Assembly (NCBI RefSeq): GCF_007565055.1
Contig: NC_044558.1
Span: 128,514,235 to 128,578,234 of the forward strand
Source of the DNA: Rhinopithecus roxellana
Taxonomy: Eukaryota > Chordata > Mammalia > Primates > Cercopithecidae
Direction of reading: 5' to 3'
Length of the DNA: 64,000 bases
Below, in pieces: positions 13,191-25,700 of the stretch. A model generated the notes under the pieces. The model did not search any database, had not been told where the DNA came from, and saw only the letters and a list, made by a program, of their open reading frames with translations. Made by a program: the position numbers and the translations under genes. Each line of letters opens with the position of its first letter. Within the stretch, counting starts at the first letter, position 1.

Positions 13191-13599
13191 TTATAGTTTT
13201 TTATAATAATCCTCTTGATAAATATTTTATCATAAGAAATCTTGACAGTTTACATACAAGGATATGACATTTTAATTACAAATTAATAAAATCTAATAAA
13301 ATGTGACAATGAAAATATAGCTCATTATAAAAGAACCTAAATTAGTAGAGGGTGAGAGAGGAATGGGGAAGGGGATGTTTATCAAGAAGTTCTATATCAG
13401 TACAGAACTTCATAAATTAGTGGATAACAGTATGGTAAAGAGCAATTGTAAAGCAAATGAAAATGTCGTAGAACTCCTATTAGTATCTGCAGCCACTCTG
13501 GCACTTTAAACATATCCAGTAGGAGAGGTTAATTCTCTCAGCAGGAGACGACTCACATTACTTTTTCTCCCTATAAAATAATGCATTGTTTTGTCATGC
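13191..13599. other. Intron 2, unassigned
   Basis: AT-rich sequence; possibly the continuation of the old L1 3' UTR, but I cannot show it. Confidence 0.4.
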
Positions 13600-13818
13600 T
13601 GGTAAAAAACCCATAACATTAAATGTACCTTTTCAACCACTTTTTAAGTGTACAATTAAAAAGTGTAAAGTACACTCACATTGATGAACAACAGATCTCT
13701 TGAACTTTTTCATTTTCCAATGACAAAACTTTGTATCCACTAAACTATCTTCTCCTCAGTTCTTAGTAAATACCTTTCCACTTTCTGTTTCTATTTTTTC
13801 GACTACTTTAAATATTTC

Positions 13819-14120
13819 TTTCTTTTTTTTTTTGAAATGGAGTCTTGCACTGTCACCCAGACTGGAGTGCAGCAGTGGGGCGATCCCTTCTCACTGCAAC
13901 CTCTGCCTCCTGGGTTCAAGCGATTCTCCTGCCTCAGCCCCCCAAGTAACTGGTATTACAGGCGACTGCCACCATGCCCAGGTAAATTTTTTTTGTATTT
14001 TTAGTAGAGATAGGGTTTCACTATGTTGACTAAGCTGGTCTCAAACTCCTAACCTCGTGATCTGCCCACCTTGGCCTCCAAAAGTGCTGGGATTAAAGGT
14101 GTGAGCCACTACGCCCGGCC
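13819..14120 (-). mobile_element. AluS, minus strand
   Basis: T tract then complete reverse-complement Alu ending in acgcccggcc. Perfect 15-bp target duplication tactttaaatatttc at 13804-13818 and 14121-14135, inside the old L1. Confidence 0.93.
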
Positions 14121-15544
14121 TACTTTAAATATTTCATATGAGTAGAATTATACAGTATCTCTCTTTTTGTGACTGGCTTATTTAGCTTAGCGTAATGTCC
14201 TTGAGTTTCATCCATATTGTAGCATGTGATGTAATTTACTTATTTTTTAGGTGTGTATAATATTCCATTGTATATGTATACCACATTTGCTTTATTCATT
14301 CGTCAATAGACATTTGGGTTGCTTCTACCTCTTGGCTGTTGTTAATAGTGCTGCAATGAATATGCATGTGCAAATATCTCTGCTAGATCCTGTCTTGATT
14401 TATTTTTGAATATATACCCAGAAGAAGAATTAATGGCTCATATGGTGATTCCATTTTTTGGTATTTGTGGAACCTCTAAACTCTTTTTCATGAGGGCTGA
14501 ACCATTTTATGTTTCCATCAACAAACATGAAGTTCCTAACTCCTCTATATTCTCATCAACACTCATTATTCTCTATTCCTGAAATAGTGACTTTTCTGAT
14601 GGCTGTGGGGTGATATCTCATTGTGGTTTTAATTTGCATTTGCCTGATAATTAGAAAGTTGAGCATCTTTTAATGTGCTTATTGGATCTTTGTATATCTT
14701 CTTTGCAGAAATGTCTGTGTAAGTCCTTGGCCCATTTTTTAATTGGGTTGTTTCCTTGGAAAAGGTTATATATTCTAGATATTAACTCCTCACCACTTAT
14801 ATTATTTGCATTTATTCTGTGCCATTCCATAGGTTATCTTTTCACCCTGTTGTTTTCCTTTATGTGCAGAAGATTTAAGTTTGATATAGTCTGATTTGCG
14901 TATTTTTAATTTTGTTGCCTGTGCTTTTTGTATCACATTTAAAAATTTGCCAAATTCAATGTCCTGAAGCTTTTCTTCTATTTTTTTTTCTATGAGTTTA
15001 AGGTCTTACATTTAGGTATTGGGTTCATTTTGAGTTGATTTTTGCATATACTATAGGGTAAAGGCCCAACTTCATTTCTTTGCATGTAGGTATCCAGTTT
15101 TCCAAATACCACTTGAAGAGCTGTCAGCTTCCTTGTACTAAATGAATGGTTTTTTTTTTGCTGCTGCTTTTAAGATTCTCTGTTTGTGTGTAATTTTTGA
15201 CAGTTTGATTATACTGTGTCTTGGTATAGAGTTTTTTAGATTTATCTTATTTGCAATTATTTGAGCTTCTTAAATGTTTGGGTTCCTTTATCTCCTAAGA
15301 TTTAAAAAATTGGGGGCATTAATTTACAAGTTTTCAGAACTTTCTCATTTACTTCTCTTCTGTTATACCCATAATGCATATGTTGCCCTGCTGGATGGTG
15401 TCCCATAATTTCTTTAGGCTCTTCATTGTTCTTCTTTTCTTTTTGTGCCTGTGACTCTAATTTTACAAGTTCTGTCTCTGATTTTGCTGATTTTTTTCTT
15501 CTGCTTAGCCAAGTTACCTTTTGAGTCTTTCTAATGAATTTTTC

Positions 15545-16124
15545 TTTTTTTTTTTTTTTGCATTTAAAAATAGAAAATTTATTTTTGTCAGTTTAAAATA
15601 AAAGAAAAACATTTTTTTTCAATGATATTACCTATAAACTTAAGGAGTTTGGTAAAAATATGCACTTCAGTATATCTCAGGGGGCTTTGTAAAACAAGGT
15701 TAAAAATATCAACACCTCTAAAAGTGAAGATAGATTCTTCATAAATAATACTAGTTGCTTAAATTTCTGCCATTTTGATAGCATTTGTAGTACCTCTACA
15801 TACTTCATTGCACATAGTTCCCACAAGAAGCCTATGACAGAAATGTTATTTTGACCTTACAAAAGTAGAACATGAGATTCCAGGAGCCAATTGGCTCACC
15901 CAGTTTTCTCACAGCTAGTCTTTTCCCAATAAAATGGCTAAAAAAAAAATAGGAAGGAGGGCAAGCATTTTGTTTCTAAGGAGTTCCACTTAATTGGTAC
16001 ACAAATGGTCATATTGGTCATATTGCTGATAAGCACCTCGATGTCTGGAATGACAATTTAGTCACCTTCCTGCACATAGCAGTACCAAGGTGTTCAGTGG
16101 ACTTATGCTTAATTTAGCAGTATA
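15545..16124 (-). pseudogene. Processed retrocopy of an unidentified mRNA 3' end
   Basis: 580 bp of non-L1 sequence starts with a T tract on the + strand and is bounded by a perfect 15-bp duplication tctaatgaatttttc (15530-15544 and 16125-16139). On the minus strand it ends with an AATAAA signal about 20 bases before the A tail, the hallmark of an L1-mobilised polyadenylated transcript. No long open frame is present, so it is probably a 3' UTR fragment. I do not recognise the parent gene. Confidence 0.82.
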
Positions 16125-16828
16125 TCTAATGAATTTTTCGATTCAGTTATTTTATACTTCAACTCCAGAATTTCGATTTGGTTCTTCATAGTTTCTACTC
16201 TGTTAATATTCCTATTTTGTTTATTTGTTATGTTCTTCATTTCATTTAGTTGTCTGTTCATGTTCTCTTTTAATTCATTGCACATACTTGACTAATTTCA
16301 AGTCCTATGTCTGGCAATTCCTGTATCTTCATTTGTTTTCGGTCAGTTTCTGGAGATGTAATTTTTTTCCTTTTAATGTGTGAGAATCCTTTCTTTCTTT
16401 TTATACTTTGTATTCTTTTGTTGTTGAGATTTTAACATTTAAAAAATCAGCCAACTCTCCCAGATTTTGTGAGATGATTTTCTACGAGGAGAACTCTCCT
16501 CACTAATTCTGGATAGAGATTCCGTGGCCTACTCATGCTATTTTTCTAGTATACATTCCATTCTTTCTCCTTTAGGCTTGTGTGTGAAATCTGTTTGAAA
16601 AGGTTTGCTGATTTCTATAGAAGACCCTCCCCCGTTGCTTGAGAGTGGCCTTGCTGGGGCTGCATTAAATTGTTGTACTGGTGCTCCACCTCGTGTCTAT
16701 GTCTGGAACTGCAGTTTTGGTGCACCTTTGGTTGCCTTTGCTTTGAAAGACCCCATTTTTATTAGTACTTGAATATAGGCAAGTCAGAAGCCAGCCCTTG
16801 GACAACCTCCTTAAAAATCAAAATATTG

Positions 16829-17124
16829 GCCGGGCGCGGTGGCTCAAGCCTGTAATCCCAGCACTTTGGGAGGCCGAGACGGGCGGATCACGAGGTCAGG
16901 AGATTGAGACCATCCTGGCTAACACGGTGAAACCCCGTCTCTACTAAAAATACAAAAGAAAAATTAGCCAGGTGTAGTGGCGGGCGCCTGTAGTCCCAGC
17001 TACTCGGGAGGCTGAGGCAGGAGAATGGCGGGAACCCGGGGGGCGGAGCTTGCAGTGAGCTGAGATCGGGCCACTACACCCCAGCCTGGGCGACAGAGCA
17101 AGCCTCCGTCTCAAAAAAGAAAAA
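16829..17124 (+). mobile_element. Young AluYR-type element, plus strand
   Basis: ggccgggcgcggtggctcaa start and AluY body. The perfect 16-bp duplication aaaaatcaaaatattg lies at 16813-16828 and 17125-17140. Low divergence suggests a monkey-lineage insertion. Confidence 0.92.
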
Positions 17125-17395
17125 AAAAATCAAAATATTGAACATAGGGGACTAAATGTTTCCTTCCAACTGCATTGCACAGTGTGGAGTGAGAAAGACT
17201 CTAGTGAGAGAGACTGGAAACAATCATGATTTTTCTTGCCAGGTTGTTTTCACGATAGCCTGGAGGTACAGAAACCTTGTAATTGGTGTCTGAAATTCCT
17301 ACTGAGGCATTTAGTACATATAGTGTTAAAATTGTGCCTTGCTGTTGAGGTTCCAGGGCGGTTCTGCTGTCTTGCTGATGTCACTATCTTACACA

Positions 17396-17880
17396 TTTTT
17401 TAGTCCTTTTTAATAAAATGATTTTTTAATGATTAGGACCTGAACAATTTTCATCCCTATTCTATGGCACAAAGACTGTATACATTTTTACAAGATGTTA
17501 GAATTGACTACCTTTGAAGAAAATCTTCATAAATTTTGCCTAACTCCGTTGCCCCTTTCTCCTGTCTTGTTCTTCCCATCATCAACTTAGTACAACTAGT
17601 ATTGATACTCTTCTACCTTTTATGCTGTTTTGTAGATAATTTTTTATATTTTATTTTAAAACTTTTAGTTATCTCTATAAGTTGTATCATTTAATAAATT
17701 TTTTCAATTCCTTTTATCTTCATTGATACCATGTATCATTTGACAGTTTCTTATGCAGAAAGGAACACACCCACATTTTATCAGCTATCAAAGAGTTTTT
17801 TTTGGGGGGGGGGGCTTTTATCTCTATCCCCCAAACATGGCCTAGGGCAAGACACAGAGTAGGTTTTGGTTATATAAAAG
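17396..17880. other. Intron 2, unassigned
   Basis: AT-rich; contains a T8G12 run at 17799-17813. No gene or named repeat seen. Confidence 0.5.
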
Positions 17881-18560
17881 AAATCATTATTTCTTAAGCA
17901 TCTTTGTGACAGGCACTGTCCTAATCACTGGGGATGGAGCAATGAAAAAAACAGACAAAAACCTATGACTTGACGGGGCTAATATTCTGCTGTGGCAATA
18001 TAAAATAAACACATAAAGGAATAAATGCATTGTGAGCAGAAAGGGGTGCAATTTTAAAGAGAGTGGTTGAGGAAAACCTCACTGTGAAAGTTCCATTGAG
18101 CAAAACTCTTAAGGGTGTGAAGGAATGAATGATAGAAATACGACTACGGGGAAGAGCCTTTCATGTCAAGTGAAAAGAACAAAAAGCCTGGAGCAATATA
18201 ATGAATCTGGAATGCTCAATATACAACAAGAAGGTCTAATGTAGCTGGAAAGGAATGACCAAGGACAAGAATAACAAAGTATAAGATTAGAAAGATAAGA
18301 GGAATATTTGTGGGGAGGTGGGTGTCCAAAAGAGGACAGGTTGTTTATGGTCTCATAGGTTATCGGAAAAAACTCGATATTACTATAAGCCATATGGGAA
18401 GACAGAGGGGCAGCATGGTCTATTTCTGATTTATAAAGGACTTCTTTAGCTACTTTGTTGAGAAGAGACTGTTAGGCAGATGTGCGCAGAAGTAGACACA
18501 TGGGCTTAGGGGGCTCTTGCGATAATTGAAGCTAGGCATGGTGGTGGAAACCATTGGGAA
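17881..18560 (+). repeat. Ancient mammalian interspersed repeat
   Basis: Phrases such as 'gacaggcactgtcctaatcac', 'aaaaaacagacaaaaacc', 'ttcatgtcaagtg' and 'gcctggagcaatataatga' recall a very old mammalian repeat whose family I cannot name with confidence. Another part of the same repeat seems present at 44255-44760. Confidence 0.45.
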
Positions 18561-18593
18561 ATATAGGAGGTAATTAGAAGGGGTCGTTTAGTC

Positions 18594-18773
18594 AGTTCAG
18601 ACTGACAGAATAGCACAGACTTGGTGTCTTAAACAACAGATATTTATCTCTCACATTTCCAGAGGCTGAGAATTCTGATATCAGGGTTCTGGCATGATTG
18701 AGTTCTCATAAAGGGCCCTATTCCTGGTTTCCAGAAGGCCGTATCCTTGTTATATCATCACTTGGCGGGGAGG

Positions 18774-18813
<40 letters not shown>

Positions 18814-18970
18814 GAATCTCTAATTTATTGTTTTGTAAGGGCACTAATCTTATCAAGAGCGCTCCATTCTCATGACCTAATTGCCTCAAAAAGACCCTAT
18901 CACCAAATATCAACACATTGGAAATTAGAGTTTCAACATATAAATTTGAGGCAGGGGATATAAACATGTA
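18594..18970 (-). mobile_element. MaLR-type LTR, minus strand, with (GA)n
   Basis: Opposite-strand relative of the element at 11586-11946: 'gtcagttcagactgacagaatagc' at the left in pieces, 'aagggcactaatcttatcaagagc' and 'ttagagtttcaacatata' at the right. A (GA)n tract has expanded inside it. Confidence 0.6.
18779..18809. repeat. (AG)n microsatellite
   Basis: About fifteen uninterrupted AG units. Confidence 0.95.
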
Positions 18971-19617
18971 ATATATAACAAGGTAAATGTTAATAGTAGA
19001 GAGCACAAAGAAATTTATTTATGGATATAAATGTGAGCTGTAAGAGAACTGATTAATCGATACATTTTATTGACATGAAATTGACAAATAAAACATCTAT
19101 AACCACTGCATCTTACGCTGGATGCCAGTCACTTGTGTTGGTCATAGAATTTTTCTTTGCCTCTGAAAAGTTCTATTTTTCAGCTGGCTTCCTGGAAATG
19201 CTACCTTTGAGAATGTACTACCACTCCCCTCCCAGTTAGCCAATGCTATTCACGTGGAAATAAAGAATAGCTCATCATCATGGCCATCTGAGAACGTGAA
19301 GTAGCTTTCTATAAATCAGTTAATGAGATTAATTTTAAATTAACAATCTTAACTGCAATGCTGTCATATTTTGATATTATAACCAAATTAGAAATGATGC
19401 TTTATCAGTGTAGTGATAATAACATTTAAATGTTAGTACCTGATTAGTAGTAACTGGTAAGAGGGAAAACTAAGTATGGTTTTTAAGATACAAATAATGT
19501 TTTTAAGTTACAAATAATGTTTTTAAGTAAAGAAGAAAAGCTATTATAATTCCTTGTGCCTATTGACATTATATAGTCCTTTGATTAACCATTTTTCCCC
19601 TTTCCTTCTGATTTTAG
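18971..19617. other. End of intron 2 before exon 3
   Basis: No element recognised except a 20-bp tandem repeat at 19480-19529 (ttttaag-tacaaataatg, about 2.5 copies) some 90 bp before the exon 3 acceptor. Confidence 0.6.
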
Positions 19618-19759
19618 ATGTTCTTGGCAGCTCTGGCACTCAGCTTTATTGCTAAGGCACTAGGTGCAGTTGTTATGAAAAGTAACATCATTCATATAGA
19701 AAGGAGATTTGAGATATCCTCTTCTCTTGTTGGTTTTATTGATGGAAGCTTTGAAATTG
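19618..19759 (+). CDS. SLCO1B1: SLCO1B1 exon 3
   Basis: 142 bp, residues 29-76 (last codon split 1/2). It is preceded by a pyrimidine-rich tract and attttag and followed by GTAACA. The exon starts on an ATG that is Met29 in the full protein, so it can look like a start codon. It encodes TM1, the first loop with Arg57 and Arg58, and the start of TM2 with Asp70. Compared with human as recalled it differs at about five positions (Ala35, Ala42, Val46, Val47, Asn51), all conservative. Confidence 0.92.
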
Positions 19760-22700
19760 GTAACATTTTTTTTTTCTATTTTAATAACCAAACTTGCAAA
19801 GTTAAAAAAATATATGCTTTACACCACTGGTTATCAACTGGGGTAAATTTATCTCTCACAGGCAATTTGGCAATGACCAAAAACATTTTTGGTTGTCATA
19901 ACTGGACAGGGACTGGGGGGCAAGGGAGGTACTACTGGTATCTAAAGTAGAGGTCAGGGGTACTGCTGAATATTCTATAATGTGCAAAGAATGATAGAGC
20001 CGAAAATGTTGATAGTGAGGATGTTCAGAAACCCTGATTCTACACAAATTCAATTTTTGCAAACTAACACCATGTCCTACTTTACCTCCCCTCTCTCAAG
20101 ATGAAGAAAGTTTGGGAGAGGACTGTTATTCTTAAGGAGAAAGGAATCTTTTCGGAGCAACCTACATTAGACTTCTATTGTTTCACTGAACACACCAAAA
20201 TCTTTCCTTTGAAATATTTAAGATATTTTGTTGTCTTCATTTTAATTTGGATTTCTCCAATAATAGCTCAGGGAAAACATTTTCTGGTTCATATTTGTGT
20301 CTTTCCCTATTTAGTTATTTTCTTCTAGAGCATTTATGAGATGAATATTAAATTTTCTGTGAATTTTTCTCTTTAAATTTTTTTCTCCTAAATTTCTATA
20401 GTTTTTCTTTATGTTTCATTAATCTTTGCTGATGCCATCAGTCATCTTACCATATCAAGTTCTAATTGGTATATATATCTATATTTTACATTTACAACAA
20501 CACTTATTATTTTTAGGCTGCCAGTTCTGATTTTACGGATGCAATGTGCCCTTGTACTCCTAAAGACACTAAATTTTTTATAAAGTAAAAAATTTACCCA
20601 TTCATTTTGGTGCTTTTCTTCCAAACTATTTTTATGCTATTTTTTTTCATAAATGTTCAGGAATCCTTAACTGCTATTTCTTCATTGTTGTGCATGAGGC
20701 TCCAGATGGATTAGAAGTGGTCATGACTCTTTCCATTTGATATGCTCTATGTATATTATTTAATTTAAATGACTTATGCACGACATTAAATCTCAAGTGG
20801 TTTGTCCTCCAGGAACCTTTCTGGAAGCTCTGTTTTTTTTTTTTTTTTTTTTTTTTTCTTTTTTGAGAGGGAGTCTCGCTCTGTCGCCCAGGCTGGAGTG
20901 CAGTGGCGCAATATCTGCTCACTGCAAGCTCCGCCTCCCGGGTTCACGCCATTCTCCTGCCTCGGCCTCCCGAGTAGCTGGGATTACAGGCGCCCGCCAC
21001 CTCGCCCGGCTAATTTTTTTATATTTTTAGTAGAGACGGGATTTCACCGTGTTAGCCAGGATGGTCTCGATTTCCTGACCTCGTGATCCGCCCACCTCGG
21101 CCTCCCAAAGTGCTGGGATTACAGGCGTGAGCCACTGCGCCCGGCCTCCGGAAGCTCTTAATTAAGTTCCCCCTTTCTGTGGTTTGATGGCAGTTCTGTC
21201 CCTCTGTTTTTGTCGTCAGTATGAAACTTCTTGAAGACAGATGCCATAGTTTATTCTTTTTCAAGTAACTTTCTTATTTCTGGCTGTGAGCTTCATGTCA
21301 GGTACATTTAGAAATTTAACTAATATTAAGAATAAAAAAGAAATGCATGAAGGAGCACCTTACCCTCAGATCAGGAAGATTCATCTCCATTTTTCTTCAT
21401 TCCAATATAATCCAGTCAACTCCAAATTTTTCAGTAGAATTTTGCTTCACTAATATTGCCAAGTAATTCAAGTGCTTTTTTTGTGTATTTAAAACAACTT
21501 TTCAGTGAGTGGTCTAATGTAGGTGAATTCACCTTCTCAATTAAATTACATCATCTTTGAGGGAAGGCACTATGTCTGGATTCTATTTGCATCCATTCTG
21601 GGGTTTTCAATTCTAGAGGCAAAATTGAACTAAGTTGTATCAACATACTTTTGTTCTCTTCCTAGGAAATTTGCTTGTGATTGTATTTGTGAGTTACTTT
21701 GGATCCAAACTACACAGACCAAAGTTAATTGGAATCGGTTGTTTCATTATGGGAATTGGAGGTGTTTTGACTGCTTTACCACATTTCTTCATGGGACAGT
21801 AAGTGTTTAAAAAAAAGAAAAAGGCCTCTGTGCCAGTAACTATCAGTACATTGTAAATTAGGAGTAGAATTTTATTATTATCCCTTTAAATAGGCAGTTA
21901 CCTTTTGAGAAGTATACCCACTAAGTGTGTACAGAAATAGTGTCTATTTGTCTACATAATCACTTTATTTATCATAGCTTTCATAGACTTTGAAGTAACA
22001 AAAAGACTAAATTGTAGAGTTTCAAATGAAATACATAGGCTTTTTATGAGTTTTTAGTATAACATATATACTGTATGTCTTTGCCTATAAGATTTTGATT
22101 ATTTTTTATAACACTTCAACACTTATACCTCTACACACTGGGGTATAGGTGTTCCCATCATTTCGCTGAAGCTGTTATTCCTAAGGTCACTGTGTAGTTA
22201 TAATTACAGTCAGATGGTCCTCAGAGAAAAGTTTAAATGACACATGAGGGAGAAACTTATTTTTCACATTAAAGTTAATGTAGCCAGTTCAAGGATGATA
22301 TGATTCTACCTCTTTCCATCGTAGTGCTATGCCTTGCATGGCCTTGGCCTCATGATCCAAATTATGGCAATGTATTTCCAGGCAACAAGACAGAAGAAGA
22401 GAAGAAGAAGAAGAAACAAACAGTCCACACAGGCTGAGGCTTAAGAAGCATTTTTAGGAGCAAAGTATCTCCACTGACTTTACATTTACCATATATTGGC
22501 TACATTTCACACATAAATATATAAATACTGGAAAAAAAAGACATTATTCCAAGATACCATGTTCCCAGTTAAAAATCCCAACTATGATTACTATGGAAGG
22601 AAAGAAGAAAGGATATTGAGAGACAAGGAGCAGTGTCTGTTAGAGACACCAATTACTTTCTCATTGCCAAATCCAGCAGTGATGTCATTTGCTTACCATA

Positions 22701-25700
22701 TTAATTCCATCTCCCTGCCATATTTGGCCCCTCTAAGAAGTTTCTTCTTAGTGGTACTGCTCTAGCTTGTTTTCATCATACTGCACTCTCTTGATTCATT
22801 TTCTATCTTTGTGTCTTCTTCATCATGTCCATTTTTTTCCCCTCTGCTTTTGGCACCATACCGTCAGAGTCCCCTAATTCCCTTTTTAATCTTTATTTAT
22901 TATTTGTCATGATTTGTATGGAAAATAAACCTCAAAGGCAACTGTCACAGCTTCATCTTTCTTTCCACCCTAAAATTAAGGACCACAGTCTAGATCAGCA
23001 TTTCTCTAAATATGACATAATTTGTGACACCTTTGCACCTATTATTTCTACAGCCTTGAATACCTTTGTTTCTTTGTCTACCCTTCTATTCATCTTCAAG
23101 GTTTGTTTTACCTATCATTCTTATTTTGGTGTCTTCTCTGATCTCTTCCCACAACCTCCAAGCAAAGCTGATCATATCCTTTGTCTCTGTGACAACTCAG
23201 GACCTTGTATATTAAACTTATACATTTTATCATATATGTTTATATTAGTGTGAAATTCCTTAAGTACAAAAAACTGTGCATTTTATTTCTAGTTCTTTGA
23301 AGCTGAGCATAATGCCTGGAATACAGTAGGCTGCCTTTAGAGCTCACATGGTACCTAATTATTTATGGATATTAACATCTCTGTTATTCCTATCAAGTTT
23401 TTTCTCATCTAGTTGAAATGGACTAGATTTTATTTTTACTACGTTTTGAAGAGTCATACATTAGAGCGTGTGTGTGAATATGTGTCCATGAAAGAAAATC
23501 TGACAGACTGATCATCTTTGAAGATAATTCAAAAGGATGAATGGTTACATGCAATTAATAATTACTTTTTAAAAAGGTGAAACCAGGGTATTTCATATAT
23601 TGACCAAGATATAACCACTCCTAGGATAACAGGAAAGTGATAACCCACCTAGCCTGGGGTGTACCAAATCATCTTTCTTGCTGGACACTTCCGTTTCACT
23701 TTTACCCATCACATCTCTTAAAACACATGCTGGGAAATTGACAGAAAGGATTCTGGTAATTTGGGGAAGATAATGGTGCAAATAAAGGGGAATATTTCTC
23801 TATATTTCTAGGAAAAGTGAAACTATTCAGTAGATAAGCAAAATGTTCAATTCAGTGATGTTCTTACAGTTACAGGTATTCTAAAGAAATTAATATTGAT
23901 TCATCAGAAAATTCAACATCGACCTTATCCACCTGTTTAATTAATCAAATTGTATCACTCAATAGAACATCACCTGAGATAGTGGGGAAAGGTAAGAATT
24001 AACATTGACAGTAAAAAGTCTTCCAAAATGTATAAATTTAATTACATCTCTAAAAATTGTTGTGACATTCATTAGCAAAATTTAATTACGAATGATTAGG
24101 AAAAACACTTGACTCTTACAGACATAATTATAGTGTTTATGTACACAGTTGACCCTTTAACAACACAGGTTTGAACTATGTGATCTCACTTCTATGCAAA
24201 TGTTGTCCATCCAAACTGCGTGATAAACCTGCCAATAAGAATATCTGACATTTTCTATATTTGGATTGCACAGGGCCAACTGCAGAACTTAAGTGTGCAT
24301 GAATTTGAGAACACACAGGCAGCCCTGTAACAAATTCCTTAATATAACAAGGGATGACTATATTATATGTAAAAGCGTTTAGAAGTAGATCAGAAAAGAG
24401 AATATTTTCAGTAGGAAATTGACAAAGAATATATGTATTAAAGTAAAACAGGAGGAAATAGTATAAATATGTAAATCATATAACTTTGCTTTCAATGCAA
24501 AAGGCAAACTATTATATCATTTAAAGATTTTTTGCCTATTGTAACCCAAATTATAAATTATAATTGCAAATTGTACCGCTAAGGATTTTTTTAAACCTAT
24601 TAAATAGAAAAAGACTAAAAATATATAGAAACGAAGTGGAGGCAAAACAGGATTTCACATTGTATATATTGCTGAAAGTGTATACATTTGTAAATCTTTC
24701 TGGAGATTCATTATCAATATATATTAAGAACAAAAATATACTTACCTACTTAGTCTGAAATTCTGCTATTATTGATTAATCTTGAGGAAATAACCAGGAA
24801 ACTGCAAAAGGACTTATTTACAGTTATAGTCGTGATAAACCTAACAGAATAAAACAATAAAAAAGAAAATAAAAAATAAGATATTGAATAAACACATTTT
24901 GAAACTTATTCAACACATTACTGTCCAGTCATTAAAGTTTTGATATTTAAAAAATCTTAACAACATGAAACTATTGTTATAATATAGTGTTAACTGTGTA
25001 TACCATTTCATAATATGAACTGGATTTTTAAATATATAATGGACATAATGAGTATAATGCATATATTTTATGCAAATCTGGAAGATATATAAAAACACTT
25101 GAGGTGATCTTCTGTGTGCAGTGTGATTACAGGTAATTTTTACTTGTTTATGCTTTTCTATATGATATGGCTTGACTGTGTCCTCACTCAAATAGCACCT
25201 TGATTGTAATAATCTCCACATGCCAAGAGTGGGGACAAGTGGAGATAATTGAATCATGCGGGCGGTTTCCCCCATACTGTTCTCATGGTGATGAATAAGT
25301 CTCACAAGATCTGATGATTTGATAAATGAGAGTTACCATGCACACGTTCTCTTGCCTGTCACCATGTGAGACATGTCTTTGCTCTTCCTTCACCTTCCAC
25401 CATGATTGTGAGGCCCCCCAGCCACGAGGAACTGTGAGTCTGTTAAACCTTTTTCCTTTATAAATTACCCAGTCTCAGGTATGTATTTATTAGCTGCATA
25501 AGAATGGACTAATACACCATATTTTCAAAGTTTGCAAAGTGAATATAAATTACTTGTACTTGTAAATGTAAAAAAAAAGAGTAGAGTAAGAGTTTACAAG
25601 TAGTTGAATTTGTAATAGAAATGCTAAAATTAGTGTTTACGATGAAACACTCTCTTATCTACATAGGTTGTGTGAAGGAATCTGGGTCATACATGTGGAT

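Larger units (their letters stand above)
13600..17395 (-). mobile_element. Old L1 (L1MB/MC-like), minus strand, carrying three insertions
   Basis: Reading leftwards to rightwards: 3' UTR (13600-13803), ORF2 end (14136 to ~14945), then ORF1/5' UTR-like text to about 17395, where 'cttgctgatgtcactatc' resembles an old L1 5' end. It is heavily internally deleted and interrupted by an Alu (13819-14120), a retrocopy (15545-16124) and a young Alu (16829-17124). The three insertions give a relative order of events. Confidence 0.65.

Noticed and set aside
18758..18820. CRISPR-like or other functional repeat array
   Set aside because: Simple dinucleotide repeat in a mammalian intron; no spacers.
19618..19950. 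ATG at 19618 as the gene's start codon
   Set aside because: It directly follows a splice acceptor and equals Met29 of the full protein; the frame beyond 19759 is intron.
22825..23253. 142-codon open frame
   Set aside because: Falls mostly in a decayed L2 and shows no known domain.
24910..25305. 131-codon minus-strand open frame
   Set aside because: Crosses a THE1/MST LTR and AT-rich intron; no recognisable protein.
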